Below the pieces are notes generated by a model. It was not told the DNA's origin. It searched no databases and saw only the letters and a list, made by a program, of their open reading frames with translations. DNA of 64,000 nt, taken from CAYOZL01 sp964408435. GTDB lineage: Bacteria > Bdellovibrionota_C > UBA2361 > SZUA-149 > CAYOZL01. The stretch's first letter is position 1; each line of letters begins with the position of its first letter. A program made the position numbers and the translations under genes. The stretch lies in NCBI GenBank assembly GCA_964408435.1, contig CAYOZL010000003.1, positions 7,103 through 71,102 of the forward strand, read 5' to 3'. Positions 1-8,229 of the stretch are shown here, one piece after another.

Positions 1-1
1 C

Positions 2-616
2 TTAAATGTGGGTTGCGGCACTATGGATAAAGACTGCTTAGATAGTAGCTTTATGGATAAGTGCGAGCTTATGTATTATTCAACAAATCTAATTGGAGAC
101 TATAGAGTACTTTTTGCTGCTCATGTTTGGTACACGAATGACAGCATGTATGTAATGAATTCTTTTAATTCTGATAACATTTTTGCTTGTTCTGGAATTA
201 AAAGAGGGCAGTATTCAATATTAAATAAACGCTATAGCAAGTCTGACTATCATAAACTTGCTAGTAAGATTATTGCTCATATGAAAGAAACTGGTGAGTG
301 GGGAAGTTATTTTCCCTTAAAACTATCTCCTTTTGCATACAACAGCACAGTTGCAAATGATTACTACCCTATGAGCAAAGAAGAGATACTTAATGCAGGC
401 CTTAAGTATCAGGAGATAGAGAACACTAAGTCTAATTCTGATTTAAAAAAATGTGTGGTCTCAGGAAAAAACTTTAAAGTAAGCGAACATGAATTAGAAA
501 TATGTAATTTCTTTGAAATCAACCCGCCTAATAAATGCTACGATGTTAGAAGAAATGAGTTGTTAGCAAATTTTAAGCAAGCACTATCTAATTATACACT
601 GCCAAACTATGCTTAA
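2..616 (+). CDS. Degenerate zinc-ribbon-like protein of unknown function, 5'-truncated
   Basis: The reading frame is open from the first bases of the window, so this is the C-terminal about 204 residues of a longer protein. A GTG at 8 is the first possible start but need not be the real one. Residues in the middle (SPFAYN followed by a VANDYYPMSKEE stretch) recall, from memory, a family of hypothetical proteins common in candidate phyla. That family carries pairs of CxxC zinc ribbons around an 'SPFGYNET..YFPL' core. Here the later ribbons look degenerate: the motifs read CVVSGK and CYDVRR, each with only one of the two expected Cys. The start of the fragment is still Cys-rich (GCG, KDC, DKC). 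Function is unknown. The family assignment is recollection, not a search. Confidence 0.6.
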   Translation, partial: LNVGCGTMDKDCLDSSFMDKCELMYYSTNLIGDYRVLFAAHVWYTNDSMYVMNSFNSDNIFACSGIKRGQYSILNKRYSKSDYHKLASKIIAHMKETGEWGSYFPLKLSPFAYNSTVANDYYPMSKEEILNAGLKYQEIENTKSNSDLKKCVVSGKNFKVSEHELEICNFFEINPPNKCYDVRRNELLANFKQALSNYTLPNYA

Positions 617-660
617 CCAAAACACTCACTCTACATAGTAAAAATACTTTCTTAGATTTT

Positions 661-1251
661 CTACTTTTTCTCTCTTAACTTTTCTATAAGGCCTGAAATA
701 CCATCTTTATCTACAATCGACCCAAACTCTCTTCTATAGTTAGTTACCAGACCAATGTTTTCGATAATTACATCATAAACTTTCCAAGCATCTTTTTTAA
801 CTCTTAAACGATAATCAATTGTTGCTTCTTGACCATCATAATCAACAAGTGTTTTAACTACAGATGTTTTAGGACTAGTGCTTTGTTCAGAATCAACTTT
901 AAAGCTACTTTTTTCTACATTCTCTCTAATTTTTTTAATATAATTTGTAGCCAACAAGTCACTGAAAAGATCTACAAACTCAAGCCTTTGAGATTCACTG
1001 GCGTGCTTCCATTTAGCTCCAAGACTTCTTCTAGACATTTCTCTAAAATCAAAAAGAGGACTAATTACAGTAAAAAGTTTTTTATCAATTTGTTTATCAG
1101 TTAACTTACCTTTGTTCTGCTCAACAACTCTTTTAATTTCATCAACTGTTGTTCTTACTGTATTAGATGCTTTATCTAATGCGAAACTAGGAGTGACAGT
1201 AAGAAAACTAACACCACAAATAAAAAGAAATATTAAAGTTTTTTTAATCAT
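661..1251 (-). CDS. mlaC: MlaC/Ttg2D periplasmic phospholipid-binding protein
   Basis: This is the soluble lipid shuttle of the Mla outer-membrane lipid-asymmetry system. It carries phospholipid across the periplasm between an outer-membrane partner and the inner-membrane MlaFED complex. The protein has 196 residues, with a signal peptide in residues 1-24 (basic MIKK, hydrophobic core, cleavage after FA). The conserved tail pattern with ENIGLV and NYRREF is typical of the MlaC/Ttg2 family. I chose ATG 1251 because the signal peptide starts there and an AAGGG ribosome site lies just upstream. A longer frame to 1281 would overlap mlaD. It is the last gene of rlmE-mlaE-mlaF-mlaD-mlaC, 22 nt after mlaD. 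No mlaA or mlaB is present in the window. Confidence 0.9.
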   Translation of the reverse strand: MIKKTLIFLFICGVSFLTVTPSFALDKASNTVRTTVDEIKRVVEQNKGKLTDKQIDKKLFTVISPLFDFREMSRRSLGAKWKHASESQRLEFVDLFSDLLATNYIKKIRENVEKSSFKVDSEQSTSPKTSVVKTLVDYDGQEATIDYRLRVKKDAWKVYDVIIENIGLVTNYRREFGSIVDKDGISGLIEKLREKK

Positions 1252-1273
1252 TGTTTCTACCCTTTTGTAAAAT

Positions 1274-1747
1274 CTACTCATCCTTATTCATACTATGAAC
1301 AAACTTACCTACTAATTCTTCAAACTCTATTGCTGACTCTGTATCAATTATATAACTACCGTCAGTTAATAATTCTTCTGCTCCACCAGGAGAGATTTTA
1401 ATATACTTATCCCCGATTATTCCTTTCGTTCTAATCTGAGCGATATCGTCTTCTCTAAGCTCTTTATCTTTATCAATATTTAGACGCACTAAGGCTTGAA
1501 TATCATCTAGTAAAATTTCTTTTACACTACCGATTTTAACTCCTGCTATTTCCACTGGAGCACCGTTTTTTAAACCTGCGATATTACTAAACTTAGCTAC
1601 TACTTCGTAACTATTTGAATTGCTTAGTCTAATACCAGCGATATTAAAACAAAGGTAAGAAAAACAGATACACCCAATAATTGAGAAAACCCCAACCCAG
1701 AACTCTGTTAAATATGATTTTCTTGGTAATTCTACTTTATCTGCCAT
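1274..1747 (-). CDS. mlaD: MlaD, MCE-domain substrate-binding subunit
   Basis: MlaD is the membrane-anchored MCE-domain subunit. In E. coli it forms a hexameric ring on MlaFE and passes lipid through a central pore. The protein has 157 residues: a short cytoplasmic stretch, one membrane segment at about 16-36, then the MCE domain (about 44-125) with the typical N-IAGLKNGAPVEIAGV and GIIGDKYI patterns. It is somewhat shorter than E. coli MlaD. The start has a purine-rich GAAGAGAG site upstream. It sits between the ATPase gene and mlaC with gaps of 22-29 nt, so it is part of one operon. Confidence 0.93.
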   Translation of the reverse strand: MADKVELPRKSYLTEFWVGVFSIIGCICFSYLCFNIAGIRLSNSNSYEVVAKFSNIAGLKNGAPVEIAGVKIGSVKEILLDDIQALVRLNIDKDKELREDDIAQIRTKGIIGDKYIKISPGGAEELLTDGSYIIDTESAIEFEELVGKFVHSMNKDE

Positions 1748-1776
1748 TTGTTTCTCTCTTCTGTTTTTAAGCTCGC

Positions 1777-2526
1777 CTAAGCTATAGAAATGGGACCTTC
1801 AATCTCACCTTTATAAAACTGACTAACTATTTCATTATCATTATCTACAAATCCATCAATTGATCCATTAAATTGCACTTGGCCTTTGTAAAGCATTACT
1901 ATTTTATGACAAATTTGAAATACCTCTGGAATTTCATGACTAATCACAACACCTGTAAAGCTACTAGTCTCTTGTAATTCAGCTATTAGTTCGTATATCT
2001 CTTGGCCAACCTTTGGATCTAGCCCTGTGTTTGGCTCGTCAAAAAATATAAACTCTGGCTCTGTGACTAAAGCCCTTGCAATACCCACCCTTTTTCTCAT
2101 TCCAATTGAGACTTCACCAGGTAAATAACTTTCATATCCCGCTAAGCCAACATCTTCTAATAGTTTTGCGGATTTAGAAAAAATTTCATTTCTAGTTCCC
2201 TGCTTACGATACGTAAGAGGAAAAGCAACATTTTCAATTAAACTAAGTGAATCAAAAAGAGCAGCGGACTGAAATAAAACTCCCATAGTTGAGCAGATAT
2301 CTAATCTCTCATCTACTGATTTTGCCGCAGTCATTGACCTGTCACCAATTAAAATCTCTCCACTGTCAGCTTGTAACAAACCAGTAATTAGTTTTACTAA
2401 AACGCTTTTCCCTGTTCCACTTGGTCCTACAATTGCAGTAGTAAGTCCTTTAGGAATCTCCATACTGATATTATTTAGAACAACTTGTGTGCCAAAACTT
2501 TTTGTTAAATTAGAAATCTTAATCAT
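1777..2526 (-). CDS. mlaF: MlaF, ABC transporter ATPase of the Mla system
   Basis: MlaF is the cytoplasmic ATPase that powers the MlaFEDB lipid transporter. It has 249 residues. The Walker A motif GPSGTGKS is at 34-41. The signature region reads VSIGMRKRVGIARAL near 140-154, and Walker B FIFFDEPNTGLDP follows near 160. The usual LSGGM signature is altered to VSIGM here, an unusual Ile in the second Gly position, although the rest of the nucleotide-binding site is intact. The switch His follows in the VISHEIPE motif. It lies 14 nt after mlaE. The order mlaE-mlaF-mlaD-mlaC differs from the enterobacterial mlaF-E-D-C-B order. Confidence 0.94.
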   Translation of the reverse strand: MIKISNLTKSFGTQVVLNNISMEIPKGLTTAIVGPSGTGKSVLVKLITGLLQADSGEILIGDRSMTAAKSVDERLDICSTMGVLFQSAALFDSLSLIENVAFPLTYRKQGTRNEIFSKSAKLLEDVGLAGYESYLPGEVSIGMRKRVGIARALVTEPEFIFFDEPNTGLDPKVGQEIYELIAELQETSSFTGVVISHEIPEVFQICHKIVMLYKGQVQFNGSIDGFVDNDNEIVSQFYKGEIEGPISIA

Positions 2527-2540
2527 AAGCCAATGAAATG

Positions 2541-3326
2541 CTAGTCTAAGAAAATCTGAGTTAATATAGAAGTTAAAAAGTAATCAGTGACTAAAACTAA
2601 TACTGAAGAAGTAACAACAGCACTAGTAGTTGCAGCATTTACTCCTACTGCACCAAAACCACATTTCCAGCCGTTATAACAAGCTATCCACGCTATTATT
2701 AAGCCAAATACTATAGACTTAACAAAACCAGAAATTACATCGATGCTAGTAACAGACTCAATCATTACAGACATAAAAGTTCCTGAAGGTAAGCCTAGAG
2801 AAAAAACAGCAACTAAGTAACCACCAAAAATTCCAACCACGATAAACATTGCAGTTAAAAGTGGCACGCAAATTAAACTAGCAAGAACCCTTGGCACCAT
2901 TAAATGGTGTATTGGATCAACTGCCATTGAACGTAGAGCATCAACTTGTTCTGTAATCTTCATTATTCCAAGCTCAGCAGTCATTGCAGAACCTGCTCGA
3001 CCATTTACCATTAAGGCTGTAAGCACTGGGCCAAGTTCTCTAATTAAACTAAGCGCAATTGCAGAACCCGTAAATGCAGTAGCTCCAAACTTCGATAAGG
3101 TATACTCACCTTGAACAGCTAGAACAGCTCCAGTAAAGCCACCAACTAAGGCAACAACTGAAGTAGACATAAAGCCGATGTGATACATCTGTTTTAAGAA
3201 TTGGGAAAATTCATATGGTGGCTTAAATGCACTTATGAAAACTCTAAAAATAAAGAGGAAACAAGAGCCAATACTGGCTACTTTAGTAACTACATAGTCT
3301 CCAATTTTTACAACACTTGATCGCAT
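2541..3326 (-). CDS. mlaE: MlaE, permease of the Mla lipid transporter
   Basis: MlaE is the integral inner-membrane subunit of the Mla system (permease family MlaE/TrnL). It has 261 residues, the family's usual length. There are about five hydrophobic segments, with the conserved stretches VALVGGFTGAVLA (about 58-70), RELGPVLTALMVNGRAGSAM (about 93-112) and TEQVDALRSMAVDP (about 125-138). The gene is 15 nt downstream of rlmE and precedes mlaF, which supports one transcript. Regulation is not visible. Confidence 0.95.
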   Translation of the reverse strand: MRSSVVKIGDYVVTKVASIGSCFLFIFRVFISAFKPPYEFSQFLKQMYHIGFMSTSVVALVGGFTGAVLAVQGEYTLSKFGATAFTGSAIALSLIRELGPVLTALMVNGRAGSAMTAELGIMKITEQVDALRSMAVDPIHHLMVPRVLASLICVPLLTAMFIVVGIFGGYLVAVFSLGLPSGTFMSVMIESVTSIDVISGFVKSIVFGLIIAWIACYNGWKCGFGAVGVNAATTSAVVTSSVLVLVTDYFLTSILTQIFLD

Positions 3327-3341
3327 AATAAGTTAATATAT

Positions 3342-3932
3342 CTACCCCTTATAGCCTTTTGCTACCAGATAAAACTCTTTTGACGATTTTCTAGTGCTTG
3401 CTAACACTTCTCTTTTAACTTTATTGAAAGATTTTCTCATTTCAAGAACTAGCCTATCGGTATCGTTTCCAGGAAAAATTTTAGCAACAAAGCTTCCTCC
3501 TGTTTTCAAACTGCTAGTAGCACAATAATAGGCAGATTCTACTAAACCAGCGGCCCTAAGAGCATCAGCAAACTTAATTCCACTCAAATGAGGGCTTAAA
3601 TCAGAAATCACCAAGTCGACTTTACCATCACAATATTTAAGAATTAATTCATAAGTATCCGCATCAGTAATATCTCCCTTTATTAGCTTAACACCACTAA
3701 TCGGGGCTACATCTTCTAAATCAGCACCTATTATCTTTGCATCCGAGCCCACTTTTCTTTTCACTACCTCTAGCCAGCTTCCAGGGGCACAGCCTAAATC
3801 GAGCACAGAGTTTACAGACTTAAATAGCGAATGTTTTTTATCTAATTCGAGTAACTTATAAGCTGCTCTAGAACGATAGCCTTCGCTTTTTGCCTTTTTA
3901 TAGAAATGATCTTTTCGGTCGTAAGTAGCCAT
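3342..3932 (-). CDS. rlmE: RlmE/RrmJ (FtsJ) 23S rRNA 2'-O-methyltransferase
   Basis: RlmE methylates the 2'-OH of a uridine in the A-loop of 23S rRNA (U2552 in E. coli) using S-adenosylmethionine. The protein has 196 residues. The SAM-binding motif LDLGCAPGSW is near 44-53. The catalytic K-D-K-E tetrad is visible as K in RAAYKLLEL, D in ISDLSP, K in FVAKIFPG and E in SKEFYLVAKG. It heads the mla operon. A large inverted repeat starts one base upstream of its ATG, with an AAGG ribosome-site candidate buried in the stem (see the 3933-4007 entry), so initiation may depend on RNA folding. Confidence 0.95.
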   Translation of the reverse strand: MATYDRKDHFYKKAKSEGYRSRAAYKLLELDKKHSLFKSVNSVLDLGCAPGSWLEVVKRKVGSDAKIIGADLEDVAPISGVKLIKGDITDADTYELILKYCDGKVDLVISDLSPHLSGIKFADALRAAGLVESAYYCATSSLKTGGSFVAKIFPGNDTDRLVLEMRKSFNKVKREVLASTRKSSKEFYLVAKGYKG

Positions 3933-4030
3933 AATGCTTGCCTTATTTTAAATTTTGGTTTGATAGCTTCTCTTTATTTTACCAAAATTTCAAATAAGGC
4001 AAGCATTTTGCTTTTTCCGCTGCGCTCAGC
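3933..4030. repeat. Composite hairpin element, copy A
   Basis: A near-perfect inverted repeat has arms at 3933-3959 and 3981-4007 (27 nt, one mismatch, 21-nt loop). Nine bases later comes the core CCGCTGCGCTCAGC (4017-4030), flanked by short ATTTTGC and GCAAAAT arms. The same layout recurs at 23044-23141 and 53549-53637 in the same orientation. The GC-rich core stands out from the AT-rich background. This copy abuts the rlmE start codon. Confidence 0.75.
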
Positions 4031-4094
4031 AAAATTTATTTAGTCAATAAATTTATATACTTAAGGCAAAAATTCAATATTTAACTAATAAAAA

Positions 4095-4286
4095 CTATTG
4101 CCTTGTTTCTAGTATTTTTCTATATGTAAATTTATAGAAACAAAACAAAGAAATAATAAACAGAGAAACAAATACTATGAATATAATCAATACCATCATT
4201 GCAGAACCAGTAATAGGAGCAGAGCTAATTACCATACTCCTTTTATGCATGTATATAGTCAGAGATAACTGTTTTACCTCAAGCAC
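4095..4286 (-). CDS. Possible small single-pass membrane protein
   Basis: A 63-residue frame starts at a GTG. It contains one strong hydrophobic segment (about residues 31-54, rich in Val, Ile and Phe) followed by a basic tail, the profile of a small inner-membrane protein. Alternative ATG starts lie inside. One has an AAGGAG just one base before it, which is too close to be ideal. It sits alone in the 524-nt stretch between rlmE and the helicase gene. A shorter plus-strand frame overlaps it and looks less protein-like. I do not recognise it, and whether it is translated is uncertain. Confidence 0.3.
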   Translation of the reverse strand: MLEVKQLSLTIYMHKRSMVISSAPITGSAMMVLIIFIVFVSLFIISLFCFYKFTYRKILETRQ

Positions 4287-4419
4287 TATAGAAAATCCCT
4301 CAAACTTTAATAACAGAGCTAATAATAAAGCGATTAATAGGATTTACAGTAAGAATCCTAGAAATTTTAAAAAATTCAAAGCAGTCTAAATCTTATCCCA
4401 TTAAATTTTGTCCTCCCTA

Positions 4420-4450
4420 GTTAGCACATCGAAAAATGTGCTAACTTTTT
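4420..4450 (+). terminator. Rho-independent terminator hairpin just upstream of the helicase gene
   Basis: A perfect 10-bp stem (GTTAGCACAT at 4420-4429 and its complement at 4436-4445, loop CGAAAA) is followed by five T. It ends only 7 nt before the ATG at 4457. It may stop a plus-strand transcript from upstream, or act as a leader hairpin of the helicase mRNA. The helicase start has no Shine-Dalgarno sequence. Confidence 0.75.
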
Positions 4451-4456
4451 CATTCT

Positions 4457-6412
4457 ATGAAGCCCTACTTAAATGACTTAAATGAATCCCAACTAAAAGC
4501 TGTGCTCCATGAAGATGGTCCAATGCTAGTTTTTGCAGGAGCTGGAAGTGGAAAAACAAGAGTTCTAACTAGAAGAATATGTAACTTAATAGATAATAAC
4601 CTGGCGTATCCAGAAAATATTTTTGCAGTAACTTTCACAAACAAAGCTGCAAACGAAATGAAAGAAAGAGTTTTTTCTATGCTTGGCAGAGCCCCTAGAT
4701 ATGTTTCTACTTTTCACTCAGCATGTGCAAAGATACTTAGAGAAAACGCAAGGCTACTTGGCTTCAGACCAGACTTTACTATTTACGATCAAAAAGAGTC
4801 TCTTTCTACAATTAAAAGAATTTTTAAAAACCTAAAAATCAATTCAAAAGAAATAACTCCATCTGAAGTACAAAGAAAAATAGATAGGGCAAAAAATAAT
4901 TACTTATTCCCTGATCACTTTAGAAACTCAGAAACTTTTTACGACAGAGAACAAAATATAATAATAGCTGACATCTATGAAGCTTACCAAAAAGAGCTTT
5001 TACAATGTAACGCAATGGATTTCGGCGACCTTATATGCCACGTAGTTACTTTATTTATTCTAGAAAAAGACACTCTTAATAAATATAAAAATAGATTTAA
5101 ATATGTACTAGTAGATGAGTATCAAGATACAAATATAGTTCAGTACAAATTGTTAAACCTACTAACAAAAGACAGTCAAAATCTTTTCGTTGTAGGAGAT
5201 GATGATCAATCTATATACAGCTTTAGAGGGGCAAACATTGCAAATATAGACTCTTTTAAAAGAGATTACCCGGAACATGAGATTTGCATACTAGATATTA
5301 ACTACCGCTCTACTAAAAACATCCTAGATGCCGCAAATGCAGTAATTGCTCATAACGACAGTAGAGAAACTAAATATTTAAAGACAGATAGAGAAGACGG
5401 CGAAGCAGTTAATTTAAAATCAGCGGAGTGTGAAGTTAGTGAAGCACAATTCATAGCGCAGACTATTAAAACAGGGGACATTCCCCTAAACGAAATTGCC
5501 ATATTCTACAGAACCAATGCGCAATCGCGTGCTCTAGAAGAAGAGCTTTATCATCAATCTATTCATCATAGAATTTTTGGTGGGCAAAGATTTTACGATA
5601 GAAAAGAAATTAAAGATATTATTGCTTACTGCAGACTTGCATTAAATAACGATGATAATGAATCTTTTATTAGAGTAATAAATGTCCCAAGTAGAGGCTT
5701 TGGAAAAACTTCTTTAAATCACTTACTAAAAAAAGCAAAAGACGAAGAAACTTCACTTTTTAAAGCTAGCCTAACTAAAGTAAAGGGCCTAGGAACTAGA
5801 GCAGATAAAAGCTTAAACTCCTTTACTAAACAAATAGAGAAATACAGCTTATTAGCCAATAAGGTTAATAATAATGAGTTAGAACTTTCAGAGTTTCTAC
5901 AAAATATTATTGAAGACTCAGGTTATTTAAACTCACTGAAACAAAACGTTGAGGACATAGACAGAGTAGAAAATGTTTTAGAACTCCTATCTGTTGCAAA
6001 CTCTTTTAGCCAAAAAAACAAAATCGAAGAGAGTGAAGAAGAACTACCGATTCTTATTGCCTTTTTAGAAAGAGCTAGTCTTAATTCCTCACTCGATAAA
6101 AACTCTGGGAAAGACTCTGAGCAAGACTATGTATCATTAATGACCCTGCACTTAGCTAAAGGCTTGGAATATGAAATGGTTTTTCTTTGTGGCTTAGAAG
6201 AAGGCATACTGCCTCATAGTAGAAGCTTAGAAGACTTAGAATCATTAGAAGAAGAAAGAAGACTTTGTTATGTAGGAATTACTAGAGCAAAAAGTTCTCT
6301 TTACTTAAGTTACGCAAGGGATAGAAGTAATACAAGTTATAATACTTGGAATTTTGGAATTTGTTCTAGATTTTTAGGAGAAATCCCTGAAGAACACATA
6401 GAAATAGTTTAA
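4457..6412 (+). CDS. uvrD: UvrD/Rep/PcrA-family 3'-5' DNA helicase
   Basis: This is a superfamily 1A helicase acting in repair and replication restart. It has 651 residues, close to Rep and shorter than most UvrD. Motifs in order: Q-motif LNESQLKAV (8-16), Walker A AGAGSGKT (27-34), motif II VDEYQDTN (about 219), motif III GDDDQSIYSFRGA (about 248), motif IV NYRS, motif V LHLAKGLEYEMVF (about 561), and motif VI EERRLCYVGITRAK (about 596). All catalytic motifs are intact. It may be UvrD or Rep, and the sequence alone does not decide which. The hairpin at 4420-4450 abuts its start. Confidence 0.93.
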   Translation: MKPYLNDLNESQLKAVLHEDGPMLVFAGAGSGKTRVLTRRICNLIDNNLAYPENIFAVTFTNKAANEMKERVFSMLGRAPRYVSTFHSACAKILRENARLLGFRPDFTIYDQKESLSTIKRIFKNLKINSKEITPSEVQRKIDRAKNNYLFPDHFRNSETFYDREQNIIIADIYEAYQKELLQCNAMDFGDLICHVVTLFILEKDTLNKYKNRFKYVLVDEYQDTNIVQYKLLNLLTKDSQNLFVVGDDDQSIYSFRGANIANIDSFKRDYPEHEICILDINYRSTKNILDAANAVIAHNDSRETKYLKTDREDGEAVNLKSAECEVSEAQFIAQTIKTGDIPLNEIAIFYRTNAQSRALEEELYHQSIHHRIFGGQRFYDRKEIKDIIAYCRLALNNDDNESFIRVINVPSRGFGKTSLNHLLKKAKDEETSLFKASLTKVKGLGTRADKSLNSFTKQIEKYSLLANKVNNNELELSEFLQNIIEDSGYLNSLKQNVEDIDRVENVLELLSVANSFSQKNKIEESEEELPILIAFLERASLNSSLDKNSGKDSEQDYVSLMTLHLAKGLEYEMVFLCGLEEGILPHSRSLEDLESLEEERRLCYVGITRAKSSLYLSYARDRSNTSYNTWNFGICSRFLGEIPEEHIEIV

Positions 6413-6425
6413 AAAAATAAAACTT

Positions 6426-7022
6426 TTATTTTCCCAGCTTTTTTCTCATTTCCTTTAACTTCTCAAGTTGCTTTTTCATTTCTTCCATTTGCTTAGGATC
6501 CATTTTCTCACGTCTTTCCTCGGCTTCTTTCATCATATCATTTGTATTATGCTTGCTACCATCTGGTAAAATCGTGTCACCGGCTTTCATCTCCGGAGGA
6601 CAGGGGCCTATATGTTTTGAAGTAATGGTTGTTACAGATGCTTCTTTACCTAGTGTGATACTATCTGTATTTGTTTTAATTTCCACTGTATATTCGCTGC
6701 TAAAATCACCGCTTATTGTAGAGACAGATGACATTTTAAAAGCTCCAAAATCGCAACTACTTTTAGAAACATAAGTGCTACCTACTTTTTCTATTGGAAC
6801 CCTCTGACACATTCCTTCAGGCATCATTTTTTTTGCTCTTTCCATCATCTCTTTTAGGTTCTGATTATCACCCATGCAAAATTTAGATGTTTCGGCTTTA
6901 TCACCATTTACAGTTGTACCCTTCCATAAACCAGGTTTTATCTCTGGCATATCTAATGCAAAAACATTAACAGTAAGTAGTAGAGTAGAAGATAATAGTG
7001 TAAAAAATTTAATCTTTTTCAT
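6426..7022 (-). CDS. DUF3617-type secreted protein
   Basis: The protein has 198 residues, with a signal peptide in residues 1-22 (MKKIKFF, hydrophobic core, cleavage after FA). The body begins with MPEIKPGLWKGT and contains paired Cys (SKFCMGD, GMCQRV, SSCDFG, IGPCPP). This is the pattern of DUF3617 periplasmic proteins of unknown function. The C-terminal about 45 residues are highly charged, Glu/Lys/Met-rich, and probably form a helical tail. It converges with the helicase gene 13 nt away and shares a strand with the membrane protein gene upstream (10 nt gap). Confidence 0.75.
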   Translation of the reverse strand: MKKIKFFTLLSSTLLLTVNVFALDMPEIKPGLWKGTTVNGDKAETSKFCMGDNQNLKEMMERAKKMMPEGMCQRVPIEKVGSTYVSKSSCDFGAFKMSSVSTISGDFSSEYTVEIKTNTDSITLGKEASVTTITSKHIGPCPPEMKAGDTILPDGSKHNTNDMMKEAEERREKMDPKQMEEMKKQLEKLKEMRKKLGK

Positions 7023-7032
7023 TAAAGCCTTT

Positions 7033-7440
7033 TTAAATTATTAAAAACAATAAACAACGAATTCCCCATGCTAGCAAGCGAATAAAATTAGAAAACATTA
7101 GCTTATTATGTGCTTTTAGATCCCAATTCTCACAAAGTTTAGTATGTGCTGGCACACTATAAAAAAATGTAACTATCCATAAAACTCCAACAAGAAACAA
7201 ACCTAAATAGTAAATTAAAATTGGAAAAAGATAAGTAAGTAACACAGCGCTAAAAGCTTCCATCACCATAGCTGGCGCAATTACAAACCCCGCTCTATCA
7301 CAGTACTTCTTATTATATTGAGCCCTGGCAATTTCAGGTACATTTTTCAACATTGGATATTGAATAAAATGCACAAAAACCACTACGGCAAACATATAGA
7401 CTGTGCAAAATAGATGAATACTTTCTAAATACCCTATCAT
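7033..7440 (-). CDS. Small integral membrane protein, four predicted membrane helices
   Basis: The protein has 135 residues and about four hydrophobic helices (about 7-27, 53-75, 78-99, 117-134). A conserved-looking HFIQYPML motif follows helix 1, and an NKLMFSNFIRLLAWGIR segment near the end resembles the DUF-type QYP membrane proteins found in many bacteria. The function is not known. It lies 9 nt downstream of the SDR gene and 10 nt before the DUF3617 gene, so all three are probably cotranscribed. Confidence 0.65.
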   Translation of the reverse strand: MIGYLESIHLFCTVYMFAVVVFVHFIQYPMLKNVPEIARAQYNKKYCDRAGFVIAPAMVMEAFSAVLLTYLFPILIYYLGLFLVGVLWIVTFFYSVPAHTKLCENWDLKAHNKLMFSNFIRLLAWGIRCLLFLII

Positions 7441-7449
7441 GACATATCA

Positions 7450-8169
7450 CTACTTCTTTGTAGTGCTTAAACCACCATCTACTTTAATCACCTCTCCTGT
7501 TATCCAAGAACTACTAATTAAAAAGTAAATAGCACTTGCGATATCATCTACATTTCCAATTCTAGAAAGTGCATGCATTGCCTCTGAAGAAGCTAGAGCT
7601 TGGGGGCTGGAAGTAATTTTTTTACTTAATTTTGTATCTACTAAGCCTGGTGCTACTGCGTTAAATCTAATTCCTTTAGAAGCATAAGTTGCTGCTGCAG
7701 ATCGAACCAAACCCTCAACTCCCGCTTTAGCTGCAGAAATTGCTTCATGATAAGCCAAACCAATACTTGCTGCACAACTAGACATTAAAACAACAGAGGA
7801 ATCTTTTTTACAATTTTTCGCCGAAGACCTAACAACATTAAAAGCTGAAGTTAAGTTAGTGTTAATTGTATGTAAATAATCTTCATGAGAAGTTAAATGA
7901 GCAGGCTTTAAGAGTATCGAGCCTACACAATTAATTACTGCATCTATTCTAACATCTTTAAACTCTTTAAAAACTAGTTCTACTTGTTCAGGGTCTATAA
8001 CATCTACCGATTTATAATACTCGATATCAAGTTCTTTAATTGTGTAATCTTTCGCTCTAGATGCTAAGGCAACTCTCCAGCCATTTTCGTTCAGTAGCTT
8101 TGCTGTTGCGTGACCTATATCTCCGTTCCCACCAAAAATAAGAGCGAGTTTTTCCTGATTGTTTTGCAT
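7450..8169 (-). CDS. Short-chain dehydrogenase/reductase lacking the catalytic Tyr
   Basis: This Rossmann-fold SDR has 239 residues. The cofactor motif GGNGDIGHA is at 13-21 and the structural NCVGS motif is near 84. The catalytic Ser (MSSCAAS) is present, but the position four residues before the catalytic Lys (SAAKAG) is Ile rather than Tyr; the surrounding sequence reads YHEAISAAKAG. A Tyr lies four residues earlier, out of register. I recall related SDRs with HEAIAAAK in this place, so it looks like a subfamily feature rather than a sequencing error. The C-terminal SWITGEVIKVDGG is typical. Substrate is unknown. Confidence 0.85.
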   Translation of the reverse strand: MQNNQEKLALIFGGNGDIGHATAKLLNENGWRVALASRAKDYTIKELDIEYYKSVDVIDPEQVELVFKEFKDVRIDAVINCVGSILLKPAHLTSHEDYLHTINTNLTSAFNVVRSSAKNCKKDSSVVLMSSCAASIGLAYHEAISAAKAGVEGLVRSAAATYASKGIRFNAVAPGLVDTKLSKKITSSPQALASSEAMHALSRIGNVDDIASAIYFLISSSWITGEVIKVDGGLSTTKK

Positions 8170-8229
8170 AATTGGCTAGACGATTAAATACTAAAATTTC
8201 AGACTAAAAAAGTTTAAACTTAGTTAAAA

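Noticed and set aside
4177..4389. 70-residue plus-strand frame between rlmE and the helicase
   Set aside because: It lacks a good ribosome site and its second half is Asn/Lys-rich low-complexity sequence. The opposite-strand frame with a membrane segment is more protein-like.
6405..6440. AT-rich inverted repeat between the helicase and DUF3617 genes
   Set aside because: The arms are pure A/T runs of about 8 bases, too weak to call a terminator.
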